From positions 1 to 13,096 of the forward strand of contig JBAWVF010000109.1 of assembly GCA_037147415.1 (NCBI GenBank): 13,096 nt of DNA. The letters run 5' to 3'. The stretch's first letter is position 1. Every line of letters begins with the position of its first letter. Positions 8,082-13,096 of this stretch are shown in pieces. This DNA comes from BOG-933 sp037147415 (GTDB lineage Bacteria > Pseudomonadota > Alphaproteobacteria > Azospirillales > Azospirillaceae). Under the pieces are notes generated by a model. The model saw only the letters and a program-made list of their open reading frames with translations, made no database searches and was not told where the DNA came from. The translations under genes and the position numbers were made by a program.

Positions 8082-9394
8082 CACGGTTTCCCTATGGTGA
8101 CGTAGCGGAGGCGCGGGTCGGCGGCGATCGCCGGCCCGAGGAATCGGTTCTGGTCGAGCACCAGCGGCAACGGCGCCATGATTGCGGCCAGCCCGTCGGC
8201 GGTCAGACTCTTGAACTCCGGCCATTCGGTGGCGACGACCAGGGCTTCGACCCCGGCCAGCACCGCTTCTAGGCTGAACTCAAGGATCACCGACCCGGCC
8301 AGATCGTCGGGTAGCGCTTGCACCACCGGATCGAAGGCGGCGACCCGGGCGCCCGCCTTGATCAGGCCGCGGGCCAGTTCGATGGCCACCGAGCGGCGAA
8401 TGGCATCGGTCCCCGGCTTGTACGACAGGCCGAGCACGGCAATCCGCCGGCCGGCAACACCGCCCAGCAGCTCGGTCAGCCGGCGCAACGGCCAGTTGCG
8501 ATGCTCCTGGTTACTGGGCAGGATTCCGCCGAGCAACGGCAGGCTCAAGCCGTGCTGTTCGGCCAGTTCGGCCAGGAAGGTCACGTCGCGGGCCAGGGTG
8601 CCGCCGGCAAAGGCGGCACCCGGCCGGATGTAGCATTTTTGACCGACCCGCGGCTCGGCGCGCAGCGCCTTTTCGACCTCGGCGGCATCGGCACCGACCT
8701 GCTCGCACACGGTGGCCACCTCGTTAATGAAGGTGACGCAGGTGGCCAGAAAGGCGTTGAGGGCGTGCTTGACCATCTCTGCCGCTTCGATCGACACCCA
8801 TAGCAGCAGCGGGCAGAAACAGGCGACCACCGGCTCGATTCGGCTGCGGGCGATGCCGCCGTCGGCGTCATCGTCAGTGCCGATGACGATGCGTTCGGCG
8901 TTTTTGAACACCTCGATCGCCTTGCCCAACCGCAGATTTTCGGGCGAGCAGGCAAAGCCGACCCGCCGGCGGCCGGCCACCGCGGCAAAGCCCTTGGCCA
9001 GGGCGCGCACGCTGCCGACCGGCATTTGCGACGACACCAGCACGGCGGCGCCGTCCTTGAGGTGAGGAAACAGGCTTTCGACCCGGCCGCGCACGAACGC
9101 CACGTCGGCGCGGTCCTCATCGTCGACCGGGGTGTCGAAGGCAACCCAGATTAGATCGGCATCGGCCACCGCCGCCGCCGCATCGGTGGTAAACGACAGC
9201 CGGCCGGCATTCAGCCCGGCCCGAACCAGTTCCGCCAGCCCCGGCTCAAACAGCGGCGGCACCGCCTGCTTGAGATTGTCGATGGTGCGGACATCGTCGT
9301 CGAGGCCGATGGTGGTGAAGCCGACCTCAGCCAGACACGCCGCCGTCACCGAGCCGAGATGCCAAAGGCCCTGAACGCAGATTTTCATTGCCAT
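8081..9394 (-). CDS. UDP-glucose/GDP-mannose dehydrogenase homologue lacking the catalytic Cys
   Basis: A 437-residue protein with the full three-part dehydrogenase layout. The N-terminal NAD domain opens QGLWHLGSVTAACLAE (8-23), where GLWHLG replaces the usual GLGYVG. SPENLRLG (150-157) matches the conserved PEFLR-type block. EMVKHALNAFLA (206-217) retains the Lys209 and Asn213 equivalents. The C-terminal domain has GLSYKPGTDAIRRS (322-335). The active-site block, GFGGSCFPKD in most enzymes, reads AFAGGTLARD (261-270): the nucleophilic cysteine is Thr266 and the following lysine is Arg269, while the Asp is kept. Full four-electron oxidation to a uronate by the known mechanism is therefore unlikely. 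A two-electron oxidation is possible, substrate unknown. SD GGAGAG serves ATG 9394; a second ATG at 9388 is equally plausible. It starts 16 bases after the epimerase stop. Confidence 0.8.
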   Translation of the reverse strand: MAMKICVQGLWHLGSVTAACLAEVGFTTIGLDDDVRTIDNLKQAVPPLFEPGLAELVRAGLNAGRLSFTTDAAAAVADADLIWVAFDTPVDDEDRADVAFVRGRVESLFPHLKDGAAVLVSSQMPVGSVRALAKGFAAVAGRRRVGFACSPENLRLGKAIEVFKNAERIVIGTDDDADGGIARSRIEPVVACFCPLLLWVSIEAAEMVKHALNAFLATCVTFINEVATVCEQVGADAAEVEKALRAEPRVGQKCYIRPGAAFAGGTLARDVTFLAELAEQHGLSLPLLGGILPSNQEHRNWPLRRLTELLGGVAGRRIAVLGLSYKPGTDAIRRSVAIELARGLIKAGARVAAFDPVVQALPDDLAGSVILEFSLEAVLAGVEALVVATEWPEFKSLTADGLAAIMAPLPLVLDQNRFLGPAIAADPRLRYVTIGKP

Positions 9395-9410
9395 TTCTCT
9401 CCGGAACCAT

Positions 9411-10394
9411 TCACGCCCGCTTCTCGTAGACCCAACGGTTGGCTTGAAGCCACTCGAGAGTACGGATGATACCCTGGCGGATGGTCAGCTTCGGCTGCCA
9501 GCCCAGGGCCTGAACCTTTTTGGTGTCCAGGAAGATGAACGGGTTGTCACCGATCCAGCCGCGCTCGCCACCGGAGTAGGCCCGCTCCGGCGTCAGGCCC
9601 AGATGGGCGGTGATGGTGTCGATGCTGTCGTTGACCTGGACATACTCGGCGGTGCCGAGGTTAAACAGGTTAACCTTGGCCCCGGCCTGGTCGACGGCGG
9701 TCAAGATGGCGTCGATGCAGTCCTGGACATAGAGGTAGGACTTGCGCTGCCTGCCGTCGCCCAGCACCGGCAGCACCGTCTGGTTCTGGAGCAACTTTTG
9801 ATAAAAATCGAAGATATGACCGTGGGTGTAGCGTTCACCCAGGATCGAGACAAAACGGAAAATGAAGCCCTGAAAATCAAAGCCCTCGCAATAGGCCGCG
9901 ATCAAGCCTTCACCGGCAACCTTAGAGGCACCATAAAGCGAGGTCTGGATCGGAAATGGCGCGTCTTCAGGGGTCGGGATCACCGGCATTTCGCCATAGA
10001 CCGAACCCGTCGACGAGAACGCAATGCGCCGGACACCGTTAGCCCGCATCGCCTCCAACACGTTATAGGTGGCGATGGTGTTCTGCTCCATATCCCGGCG
10101 CGGATGCGTGGTGCCAAATCGGACATCGGCGTTGGCCGCAAGATGGAACACAAAATCGGCGCCAGCCATGGCGGCGGTAAGCGTCGCCTCGTCGAGCAGA
10201 TCGCCCTGAATGAACGTGAAGCCGGGCTGGCTGCGAGCGTTGTCGAGAAACTCTGAAAAACCGGTGGACAGGTTATCATAGACGATAACCCGGATTCCGA
10301 GCGACAGCAGGCGGTCTGCCAGGGTGCTGCCGATGAAGCCGGCCCCGCCGGTGATAAAGGCGTGGCGAAAACTCGGTGGCCTAGTTTCGGTCAA
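9411..10394 (-). CDS. NAD-dependent epimerase/dehydratase (extended SDR)
   Basis: A 327-residue protein of the UDP-glucose 4-epimerase-like extended SDR family. Features are the cofactor loop TGGAGFIGS (15-23), Asp40 ending the second strand (IVYDN, NAD preference), GDLLDEA (64-70), HLAA (84-87), SSTGSVYG (127-134) and the catalytic YGASK (154-158). The C-terminus ends with an epimerase-like LGWQPKLTIRQGI helix. It should epimerise or dehydrate a nucleotide sugar. GDP-heptose is a tempting substrate from context, but GalE-, RmlB- and WbpP-type activities cannot be told apart by eye. The frame is open to another TTG at 10412, but the TTG at 10394 has AGGAG 6 bases upstream and is preferred. 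It is the first gene of the second run. Confidence 0.85.
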   Translation of the reverse strand: MTETRPPSFRHAFITGGAGFIGSTLADRLLSLGIRVIVYDNLSTGFSEFLDNARSQPGFTFIQGDLLDEATLTAAMAGADFVFHLAANADVRFGTTHPRRDMEQNTIATYNVLEAMRANGVRRIAFSSTGSVYGEMPVIPTPEDAPFPIQTSLYGASKVAGEGLIAAYCEGFDFQGFIFRFVSILGERYTHGHIFDFYQKLLQNQTVLPVLGDGRQRKSYLYVQDCIDAILTAVDQAGAKVNLFNLGTAEYVQVNDSIDTITAHLGLTPERAYSGGERGWIGDNPFIFLDTKKVQALGWQPKLTIRQGIIRTLEWLQANRWVYEKRA

Positions 10395-10400
10395 GGTACG

Positions 10401-10405
10401 CTCCT
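10401..10405 (-). promoter_or_regulatory. ribosome binding site selecting the TTG start at 10394
   Basis: AGGAG on the minus strand, 6 bases before TTG. It lies inside the longer frame that opens at 10412, so that upstream TTG is unlikely to be used. Confidence 0.55.
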
Positions 10406-10603
10406 GAAACAATCCGTCTCGAAACCGTTAAAACCCATCTCCACGGCCCCGTCAATCGGACTACTGAACCGGAAGGGCAGTATGTTGCACGGTCGTCGTG
10501 GAGGATTGCGAGCCCCACGCTTGTTGGCATTTCATGCGACACGCACATACCTCAAATCGCAATCAAGCGCACGCAAAGCCGATTTGTGCATCAACACCGT
10601 ACG

Positions 10604-10623
10604 AACAAACCCGCCGTTCCGGG
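10604..10623 (-). terminator. weak candidate terminator after the transaldolase gene
   Basis: On the minus strand a CCCG/CGGG stem with a 6-base loop is followed by TTTGTT, starting 8 bases after the transaldolase stop. The stem is only 4 bp, so this is a weak call. The rest of the gap 10395-10631 holds no gene that I can support. It may carry the promoter of the epimerase run, but I found no convincing -35/-10 pair. Confidence 0.25.
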
Positions 10624-10631
10624 ACGACGAC

Positions 10632-11345
10632 TCAGAGCGCGAAGCCGGCCCGGGTCGCATCCTCATGAAACATTTTCACGGTGTCGAGCGAATACTCGTC
10701 AAGATCGTAGCCGATCAAGGACATTTTCTTGAGAATGTCGGTGGTCACAGTGATGATCTGGCAGCCGACCGCGTCCGCCTGAAGCACATTGAGCAACTCG
10801 CGCGGGCTCGCCCAGATCAGTTCCGCCTTGGGATTGACGGCACAAAGGGCGACGCAGGCCGACATCAGCGGCACAGGATCGACCCCGGTGTCGGCGATGC
10901 GGCCCGCGAACACCGAAACGTTGGACGACACTTCCGGGTTAAGATTGGCAACCACGTCGCGAACCTGGACCAGAGTCATGATTGCGGTGACGTTGACCTT
11001 GACCCCCTGACCGGTTAGCCGCCGGATCAACGGTCCGGCAAATTCCCGCCGGGTATTCGTCACCGGGATTTTGACATAGACGTTGTCGCCCCAGGTGGCG
11101 ATCTTAAGCGCTTGCCGTTCCATTTCGGCGAAATCATCGGAAAACACCTCAAACGAAATCGGACGGTCGGGAACCACCTCGAGGATACCGCGCGCAAACC
11201 CCTCATAGTCAGAAATGCCGGCCTTGCGCATCAAGGTCGGGTTGGTGGTGAATCCTTTAATGAACGGCTTGGCATAATACTCAAGAATGCCGGCACGATC
11301 GGCCCCATCAGCAAAAATCTTAATCTTAAGCGGGGTATTTGACAT
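10632..11345 (-). CDS. transaldolase / fructose-6-phosphate aldolase family protein
   Basis: A 237-residue class I aldolase of the small transaldolase group. Motifs in order are IFADGAD with Asp12, GFTTNPTL (31-38), the Schiff-base lysine Lys92 in YVKIPVT (90-96), VNVTAIMTL (117-125) and SVFAGRIADTGVDP (144-157). The family either transfers dihydroxyacetone units, making sedoheptulose 7-phosphate from fructose 6-phosphate and erythrose 4-phosphate, or cleaves fructose 6-phosphate. Placed 39 bases after gmhB, the likely job is to supply sedoheptulose 7-phosphate, the GmhA substrate; this is an inference from context. Start ATG 11345 is supported by a perfect GGAGG 6 bases upstream (11352-11356). 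The usual larger TalB form is over 300 residues. Confidence 0.85.
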   Translation of the reverse strand: MSNTPLKIKIFADGADRAGILEYYAKPFIKGFTTNPTLMRKAGISDYEGFARGILEVVPDRPISFEVFSDDFAEMERQALKIATWGDNVYVKIPVTNTRREFAGPLIRRLTGQGVKVNVTAIMTLVQVRDVVANLNPEVSSNVSVFAGRIADTGVDPVPLMSACVALCAVNPKAELIWASPRELLNVLQADAVGCQIITVTTDILKKMSLIGYDLDEYSLDTVKMFHEDATRAGFAL

Positions 11346-11384
11346 CGATAACCTCCAGTTTGGAAACTACATGCGGAAACCCGA

Positions 11385-11939
11385 TCAGGCCGCCCCGTCG
11401 ATGATCCACTGAGCGGCTTCACTCAGGGAGGCGCAGACGTGATCGGCAAGGTCTTCCGGACAGCGTTCGCTATAACCGTAATCAATAAAGACGGTCCGGC
11501 ACCCGGCGTTATGACCGGTTTCGACATCGCGCCAGCGATCACCAACCATGAATGACCGGGCCAGATCCAGGCCGCGCTCCTGGCTACTCTGCAGGAGAAA
11601 GCCCGGCCTGGGCTTCCGGCACGTGCAACCATCGGCATCATCGTGGACGCAGGTAAGAATGGTCTCAAGCCCAAGCGTGTCCCGCAGATAACCGTTGATC
11701 CGTTCGACCGCCACCAACGGCGTGGTGCCACGGGCTACGTCGGGCTGGTTTGTCACCACGATCAGCTCGAACCCGGCGACGCGCAGCCGTTGCAACGCTT
11801 CCGGCACTCCGGGCAGGATTTCCACTTCCGCCAACTCATGGGGTGGATAGGGCTTTCCCGCCCGAACCACGGCTCGGTTGATGACGCCGTCCCGGTCGAG
11901 AAAAACAGCCCGGCGCCCTATTTCGCGGTCGTTTCCCAT
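11385..11939 (-). CDS. gmhB: D-glycero-D-manno-heptose 1,7-bisphosphate 7-phosphatase
   Basis: A 184-residue HAD-superfamily (IIIA) phosphatase, the normal GmhB length. FLDRDGVIN (13-21) holds the nucleophile Asp15 and the general acid Asp17. VVTNQPDVARG (61-71) is motif II. The GmhB-specific zinc loop is present as C97-x-H99 and C105-x-C107 (CVHDDADGCTCRKP), with Lys109 following. VGDRWRDVE (132-140) supplies the last acidic motif. It removes the C7 phosphate from heptose 1,7-bisphosphate in the cytoplasm. It overlaps the end of gmhA by 22 bases in another frame, which suggests translational coupling. The HddA/HddC pathway needs the alpha-anomer form of this activity; histidinol-phosphatase is the main alternative for the family and is disfavoured by context. 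Confidence 0.9.
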   Translation of the reverse strand: MGNDREIGRRAVFLDRDGVINRAVVRAGKPYPPHELAEVEILPGVPEALQRLRVAGFELIVVTNQPDVARGTTPLVAVERINGYLRDTLGLETILTCVHDDADGCTCRKPRPGFLLQSSQERGLDLARSFMVGDRWRDVETGHNAGCRTVFIDYGYSERCPEDLADHVCASLSEAAQWIIDGAA

Positions 11940-12517
11940 TTGGTCTGACGAACCTTCAGCAATGGATGTGAGACCAGCAGATGCCAGACCACCGCCTGGA
12001 ACGCCTCGCTATGGGGGGTAACGGTCTCGGAATTGACGGTGGGAATGATCACCACGGTGTCGCCGACCCGGCCGGTGTAGCCGCCGTCACGACCGACCAC
12101 CCCAAACACCTTGGCACCGACGGCCTTGGCATGCTCGAGCGCGGCAACCAGATTGGTACTAACATTCTTTTCGCGGTTCCCGCCGCCAACCGAGAATATG
12201 AACAGCGCGTCGCGGGACGACAGCCGGCTGATCTTGAGCCATTCGACGAAAACCGTCTCCCAGCCTTCATCGTTGGTGCGCGCGGTTAACTCCGAGACGT
12301 TGTCGGTCGGCGCATAGGCTTCGATACCGACGATCTTGCGAAAATCGTTCACCGCGTGGGAGCAGTTACCGGCGCTGCCGCCAACGCCAAGAAAAAATAG
12401 ACGCCCACCGCCTTCGCGTAACATCGCCAGTGCCGCCGCCAGCGTCTCGATCTTCTCCACATCGAGTTGCTCAATGATAGCACGAGCTTCAGCAAGATGG
12501 CTTGCCACATACCCCAT
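11918..12517 (-). CDS. gmhA: phosphoheptose isomerase (SIS domain)
   Basis: A 199-residue single-SIS-domain protein. FFLGVGGSAGNCSHAVNDF (41-59) and FSVGGGNREKNVSTNL (108-123) are the two phosphosugar-binding loops, and PTVNSETVTPHSEAFQAV (159-176) leads into the C-terminal helix of the active site. GmhA converts sedoheptulose 7-phosphate to D-glycero-D-manno-heptose 7-phosphate, the first committed step. The C-terminal histidine spacing differs from what I recall of E. coli GmhA, so the assignment rests on fold, length and the adjoining gmhB and hddA. ATG 12517 has AAGGGAGAG ending 6 bases upstream. The start also touches the end of a broken HddC-like gene as TGATG, so it was probably an internal gene of a longer operon. 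Confidence 0.8.
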   Translation of the reverse strand: MGYVASHLAEARAIIEQLDVEKIETLAAALAMLREGGGRLFFLGVGGSAGNCSHAVNDFRKIVGIEAYAPTDNVSELTARTNDEGWETVFVEWLKISRLSSRDALFIFSVGGGNREKNVSTNLVAALEHAKAVGAKVFGVVGRDGGYTGRVGDTVVIIPTVNSETVTPHSEAFQAVVWHLLVSHPLLKVRQTKWETTAK

Positions 12518-12690
12518 CAGATGCTCTCCCTTTCGATTAAGACTCCAGCTCGAACCGTTCCCTCAAAGGAACCGATTTCGAAAAACGCTGGTGGACTTCA
12601 TAGGCAGCCAATCTGTTCGTGCGCACCATATCCTTATAGAGATCGTCGAGATCGAAGACAAGCTGATTTCCAGCAGCAGTTCTCAGTATG
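12517..12690 (-). pseudogene. second HddC-like nucleotidyltransferase, 3' fragment with frameshift
   Basis: The minus strand from about 12680 encodes NQLVFDLDDLYKDMVRTNRL then AAYEVHQRF. This closely matches in pattern the C-terminal part of the intact HddC (FDLADVYAELVETGRLAGYEVSQRFHEIGS, residues about 183-212). After QRF the frame breaks at a T5 run (12581-12585, plus-strand AAAAA). One more T would give RFFEIGSFEG and carry the frame on to a TGA overlapping the gmhA ATG as TGATG. The N-terminal three quarters is gone, replaced upstream by IS21-type sequence. The codons are diverged from 4518-5228, so this is an old paralogue, not a recent copy. Confidence 0.75.
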
Positions 12691-12732
12691 TGTCGGACCG
12701 GCCTTGTTGGGATCGGGGAATGGAAAATTAGA

Positions 12733-12860
12733 ATGGGAGAGCCCGGAAGTCAGCGCGGCAACGGCGGCGGAACCAGCCAGCTACCGGTTGAAAGCTGGCA
12801 CGCCGTCATCGGCTCCCCGAACACGGGGGACTACCCCCATTCTTGATCGGCTGGTTGTCA
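12733..12860 (+). pseudogene. IS21-family IstB-like ATPase, C-terminal remnant
   Basis: Frame 12733-12843 reads TSQLPVESWHAVIGSP, the block near the C-terminus of IstB helper ATPases (TSQLPVxxWHxxIGDPTxADAI). It then goes wrong and stops at TGA 12841-12843. The expected next residues ILDRLV are in the neighbouring frame at about 12839-12856, so a one-base insertion (or two-base loss) lies near 12829-12833. This is inside a GC palindrome where CCCCG/CGGGG and GGGGG/CCCCC stems can compete. The N-terminal 80 percent of the protein is missing. It is the debris that truncated the HddC-like gene. Confidence 0.65.
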
Positions 12861-12865
12861 GCCGA

Positions 12866-13096
12866 GTCACGGTTACGGCCCCCCACCACCCTCTTTACGG
12901 TCAAACTTTTCCCGTAATAGATAGTCCATGCGGGACGGACCGCGTTGCGATCTCACTGCCTGACGGACGTCGGCGCACGCTACGGCGCGCTGTTACCGAT
13001 CTCGAAGCGTCCTCACCCGCACTAAATTGTTCATGTCCTTGCATTTCTATACGCACGCTGCTTCCATTGGCGCTATACATCCATGCCGGACTCACC
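12866..13096 (+). CDS. DUF5372 (Y4bD/Y4pK-like) protein, N-terminal part, runs off the window
   Basis: An uninterrupted plus-strand frame begins VTVTAPHHPLYGQTFPVID and continues CGTDRVAISLPDGRRRTLRR then AVTDLEASSPA, open to the last base. The opening RVTHPFHPLxGxxF-type motif and the ISLPDGxxRxLxxxxTDL centre fit the small DUF5372 proteins (about 80-120 residues) that accompany transposon or recombinase genes, known from rhizobial plasmids as Y4bD/Y4pK. Their biochemical role is unknown. No ATG, GTG or TTG lies just ahead of the motif; the nearest in-frame start is TTG at 12788, so the 5' end may be fused to the IstB remnant. It may therefore be part of the same debris and not expressed. 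The family call is from motif memory. Confidence 0.5.

Noticed and set aside
7227..8105. 292-codon plus-strand ORF opposite the SDR gene
   Set aside because: It is antisense to a gene with clear SDR motifs; its translation is rich in G, A, Q, D and H with no recognisable domain, a normal shadow in GC-rich DNA.
8082..8225. N-terminal extension of the SDR frame
   Set aside because: Overlaps the dehydrogenase gene and precedes the normal SDR start; the ATG at 8081 fits the family.
9444..10256. 270-codon plus-strand ORF opposite the epimerase gene
   Set aside because: Shadow of the extended SDR, with no motif of its own.
12336..12731. 131-codon plus-strand ORF
   Set aside because: Antisense to gmhA and to the HddC-like fragment; the translation is low-complexity and serine/arginine rich.
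12815..12864. GC-rich hairpins (CCCCG/CGGGG, GGGGG/CCCCC, TCGGCTG/CAGCCGA) that could act as an attenuator or leader for the gmhA run
   Set aside because: They fall within broken IstB coding sequence, have no T-run and lie about 300 bases from gmhA, so a regulatory role is not supported.
12901..13095. 64-codon minus-strand ORF at the right edge
   Set aside because: The plus strand over the same bases gives a convincing DUF5372-like reading; the minus ORF has no recognisable motif.
1..13096. CRISPR arrays, tRNA or rRNA genes, riboswitches
   Set aside because: No regularly spaced direct repeats, cloverleaf-like segments or known RNA gene sequences were seen in the gaps between genes.

Overview
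The window looks like part of a surface-polysaccharide locus from an alphaproteobacterium, perhaps of the Rhodospirillales. That is inferred from the high GC of the core genes, the family flavour of the proteins and the kind of transposon debris; no rRNA or housekeeping marker fixes the taxon. All intact genes lie on the minus strand, so the locus reads from right to left.

Right edge (about 12518-13096): a scrapyard of broken genes. On the plus strand are the C-terminal end of an IS21-type IstB ATPase and the start of a DUF5372 (Y4bD/Y4pK-like) protein that runs off the window. On the minus strand is the 3' end of a second, diverged HddC-like nucleotidyltransferase, which once ended in a TGATG junction with gmhA.

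Core (12517-4518): nine genes in two runs. The first run is gmhA, gmhB and a transaldolase. After about 240 bases the second run follows: an extended-SDR epimerase/dehydratase, a UDP-glucose/GDP-mannose dehydrogenase homologue without the catalytic cysteine, a classical SDR, a Gfo/Idh/MocA oxidoreductase, hddA and hddC. Most junctions in the second run overlap or nearly touch. Read together, transaldolase can supply sedoheptulose 7-phosphate, and GmhA, HddA, GmhB and HddC then make GDP-D-glycero-alpha-D-manno-heptose. The four embedded NAD(P)-type enzymes are candidates for turning this sugar, or a related one, into an unusual derivative. No glycosyltransferase of a recognisable soluble type and no flippase or ABC exporter is present.

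Middle left (4500-3638): a Tn3-like remnant. A serine resolvase gene with a one-base frameshift in its C-terminal helix-turn-helix lies divergent to a short tnpA-like N-terminal fragment, with an 8-bp inverted repeat between them.

Left (3589-1): one long gene for a YfhO-like multi-spanning membrane protein (GT-C type), whose 5' third is visibly more AT-rich than the rest. Beyond it are a small unassigned ORF remnant and the frameshifted C-terminal end of an IS1595-family transposase with a possible terminal inverted repeat. The heptose cassette is thus flanked on both sides, and interrupted before the membrane gene, by decayed mobile DNA.
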